From: Flavonifractor plautii ATCC 29863
GTDB lineage: Bacteria; Bacillota; Clostridia; Oscillospirales; Oscillospiraceae
Direction: 5' to 3'
NCBI RefSeq assembly: GCF_000239295.1
Contig: NZ_JH417652.1
Location: forward strand, 41,157 to 83,864
Length of the DNA: 42,708 nucleotides
The notes beneath the pieces were generated by a model. That model saw only the letters and a list, made by a program, of their open reading frames with translations, ran no database searches and was not told the DNA's origin. Below are positions 17,121-23,543 of the stretch, in pieces (position 1 is the first letter of the stretch; each line of letters opens with the position of its first letter). Both the position numbers and the translations under genes were made by a program.

Positions 17121-17866
17121 AAAAGTACAAGATGCTGTTTGCCGGGGAGTCCTGGCTGACCCATAACATGGAGGTAAAGGGGTGGGACGACTTCTCGGTT
17201 GGCGGGTATGGAACGGAGATCGACCGAATCCATGCCGCGATGGACGAGTTTGCAGAGATCACCCACCTGCCCTCCCATCTGGTGGGAGAGAAATTCCCCT
17301 CTACGATGGAGGAGCTGAAGACGTATGATGTGGTGATTCTCAGCGATGTGGGGGCCAATACCCTGTTGCTCCACCCCCTGGTGTTTACCCAAAGCGTCCG
17401 TTTCCCCAACCGCCTACAGCTCCTGGCGGACTATGTAGAGCAGGGCGGCGCCCTGGGGATGATGGGAGGCTACATGACCTTCCAGGGCATCGGCGGCAAG
17501 GGCTGCTACCACGGTTCGCCCATCGAGAAGGCACTCCCGGTCGATTTTCTCCCCTATGACGACCGGCAGGAGCACCCGGAAGGCATTGATCTGAAGGTGG
17601 ACCCCCAGCGCCATCCGGCACTGAAGGGGCTGCCCGAGGAATGGCCCTATCTGCTTGGCTACAACAAGGCCGTAGCCAAGCCGGGGGCACAGGTGGCGGT
17701 GGAATACCAGGGAGACCCCATCCTGTCCTTCTATGAGTACGGAAAGGGCAGAAGCTTCGCTTGGGCCTCGGACTGCGCGCCCCACTGGATGCCCCCCGCT
17801 TTCTGTGAATGGGAGTATATCCACCTGTTCTGGAAGAACATGATCGACTGGGTGGTGCAGAGATGA
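17117..17866 (+). CDS. ThuA/class I glutamine-amidotransferase-like protein (PF07090-type)
   Basis: The 249-aa protein resembles the GATase1-like family PF07090. It starts with KMLFAGESWLTH, has YDVVILSDVGANTLL mid-way, and an elbow region EQGGALGMMGGYMTFQG. At that elbow, true class I amidotransferases have a nucleophilic Cys; here it is Gly, so glutamine hydrolysis is unlikely. Related ThuA-like proteins take part in sugar (trehalose, 3-keto-glycoside) use. A 4-bp overlap with the ATPase gene suggests co-translation. The reaction is unknown. Confidence 0.82.
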   Translation: MKKYKMLFAGESWLTHNMEVKGWDDFSVGGYGTEIDRIHAAMDEFAEITHLPSHLVGEKFPSTMEELKTYDVVILSDVGANTLLLHPLVFTQSVRFPNRLQLLADYVEQGGALGMMGGYMTFQGIGGKGCYHGSPIEKALPVDFLPYDDRQEHPEGIDLKVDPQRHPALKGLPEEWPYLLGYNKAVAKPGAQVAVEYQGDPILSFYEYGKGRSFAWASDCAPHWMPPAFCEWEYIHLFWKNMIDWVVQR

Positions 17867-17891
17867 CCGGCCGGAGAGAAGGGGCGGAACA

Positions 17892-18713
17892 ATGAAGGTA
17901 AAGGTTGCCGCCATACAGATGTCGGCGGACATCGGAGGGCGGGAGGCAAACGTGGAGCGCGCGGAGCGGCTGCTGATTCAGGCGGCCAGGCAGGGGGCCG
18001 ATCTCTGCGTGCTGCCGGAGCTGGCGCTGGATGAGTTTTTCCCGCTGTATAAGGACACCCGCTACTTTGCCTACGCGGAGGAGTTGGACGGGCCAACCGT
18101 CCGGCGCTTTCGTTCCCTGGCGGGGGAGCTGGGGATCTACTTGGCCCTTCCGCTGTTTGAAAAGAGTCTGATTGGTACCTACTATAATTCCCTGGTTCTG
18201 CTGACGCCGGAGGGGACGATCGGTGCGGTCTATCGGAAGGTACATGTACCCTGTACGCGCAGCTATGAGCGATACTATTTCACACCCGGACCGGAGTTTG
18301 TGGTGGCGGATACCCGGTACGGGAAGGTGGGATTGGCCATTTGCTACGACCGGCGCTACCCGGAGACCTGCCGTGAGCTGATGAAGAAGGGGGCCAGGCT
18401 GATTCTGATCTCCATCTCCAGCAGCATTATGCCGGGGGGCTTTTCCGAGCTGCCCGTCTTCGAGACGGAACTCAAGACCAGGGCCTTTGAAAACCAGCTC
18501 TTTCTCGCGGCCTGCAACCGCTCCGGGCAGGAGGGAGAATACACGTTCTTCGGCCACAGCATGCTCTTGGGGCCGGACGGCTCCGTACTGGCCCAGGCAG
18601 ATGAGGCGGAGAACGTGGTGGTGCTGGCAGAGATGGAGCTGGAGGACGCGGATAGGGCCCGGATCAACGGCCCGCTCCTGCGGGACCGCCGCCCGGAGCT
18701 CTATACCTGCTGA
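17892..18713 (+). CDS. carbon-nitrogen hydrolase (nitrilase superfamily)
   Basis: The 273-aa protein keeps the complete nitrilase-superfamily triad. Glu43 lies in LPELALDEF, Lys116 in YRKVHVP and Cys151 in AICYDRRYPE. These enzymes hydrolyse amides, N-carbamoyl groups or nitriles via a thioester. The sequence looks more like amidases/N-carbamoyl hydrolases than true nitrilases, but the substrate is not predictable. It is 25 bp after the ThuA-like gene and probably removes or opens an amide on the imported solute. Confidence 0.93.
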   Translation: MKVKVAAIQMSADIGGREANVERAERLLIQAARQGADLCVLPELALDEFFPLYKDTRYFAYAEELDGPTVRRFRSLAGELGIYLALPLFEKSLIGTYYNSLVLLTPEGTIGAVYRKVHVPCTRSYERYYFTPGPEFVVADTRYGKVGLAICYDRRYPETCRELMKKGARLILISISSSIMPGGFSELPVFETELKTRAFENQLFLAACNRSGQEGEYTFFGHSMLLGPDGSVLAQADEAENVVVLAEMELEDADRARINGPLLRDRRPELYTC

Positions 18714-18740
18714 TATAAATCAAAGAAATGAGGTAATCGT

Positions 18741-19871
18741 ATGGAATTCTCTTACTTTATGCCGGTCCGTCTGCTGTTTGGCGCCAATGTGATCGACCAA
18801 CTGGGCGCCACGGCCAAGAGCTATGGCACCCACGCCCTGATCGTGACGGGCCGCAGCAGCACGAAACGCTCCGGTCTGCTGGACCGCTCCATCGCCCTGC
18901 TGGAGGCCGCGGGCGTCCGCGCCACGGTATTCAATAAGGTGGAGCCCAACCCCCTGACCACCACGGTTATGGAGGGCGCGGCCCTGGCCAGGGAGCAGGG
19001 GTGCGACCTAGTCATCGGCATGGGCGGCGGCTCCATGATGGATGCGGCCAAGGCGGTGGCCTTCTGCGCGGTGAACGGCGGTGACGTGAATGACTATATC
19101 TCCGGTGGAAAGCAGGGTACCGGCTGCCTGCCCATTCTGGAGGTACCCACCACCTGCGGCACAGGGAGCGAGGCCAACCCCTTTGCGGTGCTGACCAACC
19201 CCGAGACCAAGGACAAGAAGTCCCTGTGGGGAGACCTGATCTATCCTAAAGTGTCCTTTATCGACCCTGAGCTGATGAAGACCATGCCCAAGGAGGTGCT
19301 GGCCTCGGTGGGCTTCGATGCCCTCTCCCACAACATGGAGGGCTACCTGGCCACCCGAAGCCAGCCCATTACCGACCAGCTTGCCCTGCACGCCATCCGC
19401 CTGACAGCCGGGAGCCTGCCCAAGGTGTACCACGGTGAGGGCACACAGGAGGACTGGGAGAACATCACCCTGGCCAGCCTGCTGGGCGGCATTGTCATCA
19501 ACACCGCCGGCGTGGGCGGCGGCCACGGGATGGAGCATCCGGTCAGCGGCATGTATAACGTGGTCCATGGAAAGGGACTGGCGGCCCTGACACCCCCCCT
19601 CTTCCGCCACTCTTACAACACCAAGCCGGAGCGTTACGCGGCCATCTCCCGTCTGCTGGGCGGCAAGGACGAGACCGACTGCGCGGAGGCGGTGGAGCGC
19701 TTCCTCAAGTCCATTGATCTGAACTGCAAGCTCCGGGAGCTGGGGGTGGAGGAGTCCGGAATCGACTGGATGACGGACAACTGCATCAACGTCTTTGCCG
19801 GAAGCATGCGGAATCATACCAAGGCGCTTACCCGGGACGAGGTAAAGCAGATCTATCTGGAGGCGTTTTAA
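18741..19871 (+). CDS. iron-containing alcohol dehydrogenase
   Basis: The 376-aa protein belongs to the group III iron-dependent dehydrogenases. The NAD(P)-binding block GMGGGSMMDAAKA lies near residue 95. Metal ligands are expected in FDALSHNMEGYL and the two His blocks GHGMEHPVSGMYNVVHGKGLA. Family members reduce aldehydes or keto groups, or oxidise alcohols such as propanediol or 4-hydroxybutyrate. Position in the cluster suggests oxidoreduction of a pathway intermediate. An SD-like AAATGAGG precedes the ATG. Confidence 0.93.
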   Translation: MEFSYFMPVRLLFGANVIDQLGATAKSYGTHALIVTGRSSTKRSGLLDRSIALLEAAGVRATVFNKVEPNPLTTTVMEGAALAREQGCDLVIGMGGGSMMDAAKAVAFCAVNGGDVNDYISGGKQGTGCLPILEVPTTCGTGSEANPFAVLTNPETKDKKSLWGDLIYPKVSFIDPELMKTMPKEVLASVGFDALSHNMEGYLATRSQPITDQLALHAIRLTAGSLPKVYHGEGTQEDWENITLASLLGGIVINTAGVGGGHGMEHPVSGMYNVVHGKGLAALTPPLFRHSYNTKPERYAAISRLLGGKDETDCAEAVERFLKSIDLNCKLRELGVEESGIDWMTDNCINVFAGSMRNHTKALTRDEVKQIYLEAF

Positions 19872-19932
19872 TCCGGCGGCCAGAGAAGGGGACCGCCCTT
19901 GCTGATAAATGATTGGAATGGAGGATACGGAC

Positions 19933-20268
19933 ATGCCCTGTATTGTTATGTATACCAATGTGGAGGTGCCCAAGGAGAAGGCCGAGGAGCTGAAAAAAGC
20001 CCTGGTGGTTTCCTGGGAGAAGCTTCCGGGCAAGAGTGAGCGGTGGCTCATGACCACCATCCGGGACAACACCACCATGTTCTTCGGCGGCAAAGATACC
20101 CCTGCGGCCTTTGTCAACTTCAAGATTCTAGGCAGCCTTGGCAGGGAGAACTGCGAGATCCTGAACGAGGAGTTCCTGACCGATGTCAGTCAGGTACTGG
20201 GTATTCAGAAGGAGCGGATCTTTGTGGCTCACGATGAATGTCCCTCCTGGGGCTGGGTCAAGAACTGA
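19933..20268 (+). CDS. MIF-family tautomerase homologue, copy 1
   Basis: The 111-aa protein aligns end to end with macrophage migration inhibitory factor. It has Pro as second residue (MPCIVMYTNVEVP), a Lys at the place of MIF Lys32 (LPGKSERWL), FFGGKDTPAAFVNFK for MIF AFGGSSEPCALCSL, and a Trp-Gly-Trp end. MIF Tyr95 and Asn97 correspond to Phe and Ala (ERIFVAHD), and the CxxC is missing. Removal of Met would expose the catalytic Pro1, so keto-enol tautomerisation is plausible, with an altered pocket. GGAGG precedes the ATG. Confidence 0.9.
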   Translation: MPCIVMYTNVEVPKEKAEELKKALVVSWEKLPGKSERWLMTTIRDNTTMFFGGKDTPAAFVNFKILGSLGRENCEILNEEFLTDVSQVLGIQKERIFVAHDECPSWGWVKN

Positions 20269-20294
20269 ACATTGCAGAAAGGAAGGTATTGCAT

Positions 20295-20669
20295 ATGCCC
20301 TGTATCATCATCAGGACCAATGTGGAGATTCCCAGCGACAGAGCAAAGGAGCTGAAAACTGCCCTGGCCGTATCATGGGAGAAGGTGCCCACCAAGCGGG
20401 AGCGCTGGCTCATGATCGTCATGGAGGACAAGCAGCAGATGTTCTTCAGCGGCAGGGATACCCCCGCGGCCTTTGTGAATTTTAAAATTCATGGGGACTA
20501 TGACATCGGCCCCAAGAACTGCGAGATGCTCTCCGAGGAGTTCATGAATGATCTGAGTCAGGTGCTGGGCATCCAGAAGGAGCGGATCTTCGTGGCCCAC
20601 GATGTGTGCCCCTCCTGGGGCTGGGTGGACGACCCGGATCCCAGAGCCTACGGCCCCGCGCCGGTCTGA
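20295..20669 (+). CDS. MIF-family tautomerase homologue, copy 2
   Basis: The 124-aa protein is clearly a duplicate of copy 1: PAAFVNFK, SQVLGIQKERIFVAHD and CPSWGWV are shared, and about two thirds of residues look identical by eye. Pro1 (MPCIIIRTNVEIP) and the Lys equivalent to MIF Lys32 are kept. It differs by a 2-residue insertion (DYDIG) and a Pro-rich C-terminal tail. MIF proteins are trimers, so the two could form a heterotrimer or act on successive intermediates. GGAAGG precedes the ATG, 26 bp after copy 1. Confidence 0.9.
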   Translation: MPCIIIRTNVEIPSDRAKELKTALAVSWEKVPTKRERWLMIVMEDKQQMFFSGRDTPAAFVNFKIHGDYDIGPKNCEMLSEEFMNDLSQVLGIQKERIFVAHDVCPSWGWVDDPDPRAYGPAPV

Positions 20670-20713
20670 GTGAACTGCAACAAACAATTACAATAGAAAG
20701 TGAGTGGATCAAT

Positions 20714-21094
20714 ATGGAGTACAAGTACAAGTGGTATATTCCCGACGCCTACCTTCATTCCCGCGGCACCGGCTACTTCACCAGCCATGAGGGCTGCGCC
20801 TTCATCAACGAGACCGACCGGGACGCCCATGTGCGCTTCACCTTCTACTTCCAGGATCGTGAGCCCATGACCGGCTATACCAGCGTGGTGCCTGCCCGCC
20901 GGACCAAGCATGCCCGGTTCGACCTGATGGAGAACGACAAGGGTGAGCCCGTTCCCATGAATGTCGGTTATGCCGTGGTTGTGGAGAGCGACATGGATAT
21001 GCCGGTACAGTTCAGCCACTGTGACACCTCCCAGCCTGAGCTGACCTTTACCACCACCATGGTCCCCCACATCACCCTGGACCGGGAGGACTAA
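20714..21094 (+). CDS. ASRT-family (Anabaena sensory rhodopsin transducer-like) protein
   Basis: The 126-aa protein matches the PF07100 fold. It begins with a Trp-Tyr-Ile-Pro segment, then FTSHEGCAFINETDRDAHVRFTFYFQDREP, the hallmark VPARRTKHARFD, and VVESDMDMPVQFSHCDT. Anabaena ASRT is a soluble beta-sandwich tetramer that couples to a rhodopsin. Most family members occur without rhodopsin and have been proposed to bind small sugar-like metabolites. None of the neighbours is a rhodopsin. It is the last gene before the terminator and may sense or carry a pathway intermediate. Confidence 0.88.
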   Translation: MEYKYKWYIPDAYLHSRGTGYFTSHEGCAFINETDRDAHVRFTFYFQDREPMTGYTSVVPARRTKHARFDLMENDKGEPVPMNVGYAVVVESDMDMPVQFSHCDTSQPELTFTTTMVPHITLDRED

Positions 21095-21105
21095 CCCCCA
21101 AAATA

Positions 21106-21157
21106 CATAGAAGAAGCGCACCGGCCGCCGGCTGGTGCGCTTCTTCTATGCATGCTT
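21106..21157 (+). terminator. rho-independent terminator of the 13-gene cluster
   Basis: A 17-bp perfect stem (CATAGAAGAAGCGCACC and its complement) with an 11-nt GC-rich loop is followed by CATGCTTTTT. It marks the end of the cluster. Confidence 0.88.
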
Positions 21158-21483
21158 TTTGATAGAAGAGGGCAGAGCTGATATATTGATCATTAGACTG
21201 CGATAATTAAATCATCAATATGGGAAAGAAGTGGTAAGGGCAGACCGGTTCATCGGTTCCCGCATTGCCGAGAGTGAGAACGAGAAATTCCTGTGGTGGG
21301 CGGAGGGGACGAAGTTCTCCAACGTTCAGTGCGACTGGTGGGCGCGTGCCCTGGGGAATATGGACCTGCTACCGGGAGTTTGTCATTGTACGGGCAAACA
21401 GCCGGGGCTGGAGCCGCCCGCTGAGGCGTATCATACCATGCAAAGCGCCCTCCCGGAGCAGTCCGGCGGGTGCTTTGGAGTAG
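21158..21483. other. unassigned segment, possible gene remnant
   Basis: Between the cluster terminator and the DGQHR gene lie an AT-rich stretch (21175-21225) and then about 250 bp of GC-rich sequence. An open plus-strand frame from a GTG at 21231 reads DRFIGSRIAESENEKFLWWAEGT and on. A second frame also stays open from 21265 and the two could be joined by a frameshift. No SD is seen. I do not recognise the product. Its bias looks coding, so a decayed or truncated gene is possible, but weakly supported. Confidence 0.3.
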
Positions 21484-22773
21484 TCAGTGTACGGGGAAGC
21501 TGTGCCGTGTGAGGGCGATCATCTCGCGTAGCTTTCCCTTCAGGAAGTGGATTCCCTTGCCGCTGGACAGTCCACCGAAGGTGGAGCTCTCCCAGGTCAG
21601 AGGGATAGATTCGCCGCTCTGGGCATCGAGCTCGAGCCGCTTGGGAAGATAGAAGGCCGTGCCGTCCTGCTCCTGAAGGTCGAAAAAGCACCTGTGAATG
21701 GCGGTAATGAAGTCCTCCCGTTCCGGAAGAGCGCCGGGGGCGAGAATGGAGGAACGCATGAACTCCGACAGCAGTCCGTATAGATCAAACAGGATGTCGA
21801 TTCCCATTGTTTTGGTCAGAACGTGCGCGGAACTGTCCCAGGCCTGCGGGTAACATGCCTTCCAGGCGGAAAAATAAGTCTCGATGGCCTCCACCCGGGC
21901 GGAAAAAGTGGTGTAGTTAAAGCCGTTCTGCAGGTTGATCTCGAGCCAATGCTCCAGCAGCTTCTGCATTTTGCTGGAGTTGACATAAGCCCGGGGCAGA
22001 GAGCGGGCACGGGGGCCGTCGAACATCTTGATCCGGTCATGAAAGAGGCCGGCCCGGCCATTGAGCTCGTCCATCAGGTCAAAGGCGGTGTTCTCCCGGT
22101 CGGACATCAGGCCGGAGAGGTTGCGGATGGCGTTGGTATGTATGGCGGAGGGCTTCTCCTGGTTGCAGTTGATCTCAGCAAAGGAGGCCGCCATCTTGCG
22201 CAGATCCAGATCCAAGTAGACGCCGGTGAGGAAGGGGTAGTCCAGCTTGCCCGCCGCATAAGCCCCTTCGGTGCGGTGATGGCCGTCGATCATATAGCCC
22301 AGCAGTTCCTGCTCTGGGGCTAGAAGATAGCCCGCCTCGTCTGCCGCACAGGCTGCGATGTGCTCACGGTAACGGTGGAGAGCGACGGTCAAAAGGACAA
22401 TGCCGGAGGAGTCGCTGGTGCGGCTCTCCAGAGGGGCAACAGTTATATAGGGGCTGTCCTGGCATCTGAGGATGATAACAATGGCGTTGGGAAAGCCATA
22501 CGGGCCGCTGGAGAGGCGCTCCTCAATTTCAGAGACCTTTTTCATGACCAGAGCGCGCTGAATGCCCTCTGGGTTTTCCAGGCTGCGGGGGAGGCGGCAG
22601 ATCATAGCCTGTAGGAAGCCGGTGGTGAGAGCGCAGGTGTAGAGTTTGAGGTGGTCGCTCTGATCCACACGGAGCATGGGAATGGACATTGCATCCCCGT
22701 GCTGCGCAATCATCCTGTCCAGCATGGACAGGATATCTGCCTTGGTCTTGCTCTTTGTAAACATCCGCTTCAT
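21484..22773 (-). CDS. orphan DGQHR-domain (DndB-like) protein
   Basis: The 429-aa protein has the DGQHR core in variant form, DGHHR (163-167) in GYMIDGHHRTEGA. The companion motif INCNQEKPS (201-209) follows VYLDLDLRKMAASFAE. The fold is shared by DndB, the regulator of DNA phosphorothioation clusters, and by stand-alone proteins in mobile or defence contexts. No dndA, C, D or E gene is present here. It has its own promoter with repeated elements, and sits between the cluster terminator and tRNA-Leu. The function is unknown; DNA binding or defence is an inference. Confidence 0.78.
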   Translation of the reverse strand: MKRMFTKSKTKADILSMLDRMIAQHGDAMSIPMLRVDQSDHLKLYTCALTTGFLQAMICRLPRSLENPEGIQRALVMKKVSEIEERLSSGPYGFPNAIVIILRCQDSPYITVAPLESRTSDSSGIVLLTVALHRYREHIAACAADEAGYLLAPEQELLGYMIDGHHRTEGAYAAGKLDYPFLTGVYLDLDLRKMAASFAEINCNQEKPSAIHTNAIRNLSGLMSDRENTAFDLMDELNGRAGLFHDRIKMFDGPRARSLPRAYVNSSKMQKLLEHWLEINLQNGFNYTTFSARVEAIETYFSAWKACYPQAWDSSAHVLTKTMGIDILFDLYGLLSEFMRSSILAPGALPEREDFITAIHRCFFDLQEQDGTAFYLPKRLELDAQSGESIPLTWESSTFGGLSSGKGIHFLKGKLREMIALTRHSFPVH

Positions 22774-22788
22774 TTCGATCCTCCACTC

Positions 22789-22821
22789 TTGAGAATAATA
22801 TATTGAGAATTTTTATCTCAA
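22789..22821. repeat. repeated TTGAGAAT boxes, candidate operator
   Basis: TTGAGAAT occurs at 22789-22796 and 22803-22810 (14-bp period), and the inverse TCTCAA at 22816-22821. All lie between the -10 box and the start codon of the DGQHR gene, a position where a bound protein would block transcription. Confidence 0.45.
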
Positions 22822-22825
22822 AAGC

Positions 22826-22854
22826 ATTATATCAAAGACGGAAAAAAGAATCAA
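22826..22854 (-). promoter_or_regulatory. sigma-A promoter of the DGQHR gene
   Basis: On the minus strand, TTGATT (22849-22854) and TATAAT (22826-22831) are spaced by 17 bp. Confidence 0.8.
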
Positions 22855-22924
22855 GCTAAAAAGAGAATCGCTGCACAGATTTTGAAATAAGAAAAAATAG
22901 AGGTCATAAATTTGATGAAAGGGG

Positions 22925-22953
22925 TTGACAAGGTGGGGAGAAGATGGTAAAAT
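22925..22953 (+). promoter_or_regulatory. sigma-A promoter of tRNA-Leu
   Basis: TTGACA (22925-22930) and TAAAAT (22948-22953) are spaced by 17 bp, 27 bp before the tRNA. Confidence 0.9.
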
Positions 22954-22979
22954 ACAACCTGTTCTGAACAAAGGGACAT

Positions 22980-23067
22980 GCGCGAGTGGTGGAATTGGCA
23001 GACTCGCTAGATTCAGGTTCTAGTGTGCATTACGCACGTGCGGGTTCAAGTCCCGCCTCGCGCACCA
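22980..23067 (+). tRNA. tRNA-Leu (anticodon CAG)
   Basis: An 88-nt class II tRNA with encoded CCA. The acceptor GCGCGAG pairs with CTCGCGC. The anticodon stem CTAGA/TCTAG encloses loop TTCAGGT (CAG). The variable arm is TGTGCATTACGCAC and the T-arm GCGGGTTCAAGTCCCGC. A strong promoter precedes it and a terminator follows. Confidence 0.97.
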
Positions 23068-23074
23068 ACGGAAG

Positions 23075-23106
23075 AGCACCTGTGTTACACAGGTGCTTTT
23101 CTTTTT
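23075..23106 (+). terminator. rho-independent terminator of tRNA-Leu
   Basis: A 10-bp stem, AGCACCTGTG/CACAGGTGCT, with loop TTA is followed by TTTCTTTTT. Confidence 0.92.
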
Positions 23107-23129
23107 ATGCCGAGAGGAGATGTAGCCGG

Positions 23130-23543
23130 ATGACAGCAATTGTCTGCGTGGACGAGGCTTGGGGGATGGCGTTCCACGGGCGGCGGCAGAGCAGGGACCG
23201 GGCGGTGTGCGCCCGCATCCTGGAGGATGCGGCGGGCCGCCGGCTGTGGATGAGTCGGGACACGCTCCGGCTGTTTGAGGCGCCGTATCCGGAGTATCTG
23301 ACCGCGGCGGAGGATTTCCTGGCCCAGGCCGGGCCGGGGGAGCTCTGCTTTGTGGAGGAGCCGCCCCTGTTGCCCTGGCTGGACCGGCTGGAGGGGCTGG
23401 TGCTCTACCGCTGGAACCGGCGCTACCCCGCCGACGCCTGGCTGGATGTGCGGCCCGGCCCTCCGGGATGGACTCTGGCCCGCCGGGAGGAGTTTTCCGG
23501 CCACTCCCACGAGCGCATTACAAAGGAGGTCTACACCCGATGA
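23130..23543 (+). CDS. conserved hypothetical protein (137 aa)
   Basis: The protein begins MTAIVCVDEAWGMAFHGRRQSRDRA and ends SGHSHERITKEVYTR. It has no signal peptide or membrane helix. Similar small Clostridia proteins are, as far as I recall, sometimes labelled ribonuclease Z, but the HxHxDH metal motif of that enzyme is absent, so I do not use the name. AGAGGAGA precedes the ATG at 23130. Its stop overlaps the start of the nuclease gene (ATGA), so the two are co-translated. The open frame further upstream runs into tRNA-Leu and is not coding. Confidence 0.82.
   Translation: MTAIVCVDEAWGMAFHGRRQSRDRAVCARILEDAAGRRLWMSRDTLRLFEAPYPEYLTAAEDFLAQAGPGELCFVEEPPLLPWLDRLEGLVLYRWNRRYPADAWLDVRPGPPGWTLARREEFSGHSHERITKEVYTR

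Noticed and set aside
21484-22773. Phosphorothioation (dnd) gene cluster
   Set aside because: Only one DGQHR protein is present; no dndA, C, D or E-like genes lie on either side.
22986-23129. N-terminal extension of the 137-aa protein into tRNA-Leu
   Set aside because: It would overlap the tRNA and its terminator; a good SD fixes the ATG at 23130.
23130-23543. Ribonuclease Z
   Set aside because: The 137-aa protein lacks the HxHxDH metallo-beta-lactamase motif and is far too short.
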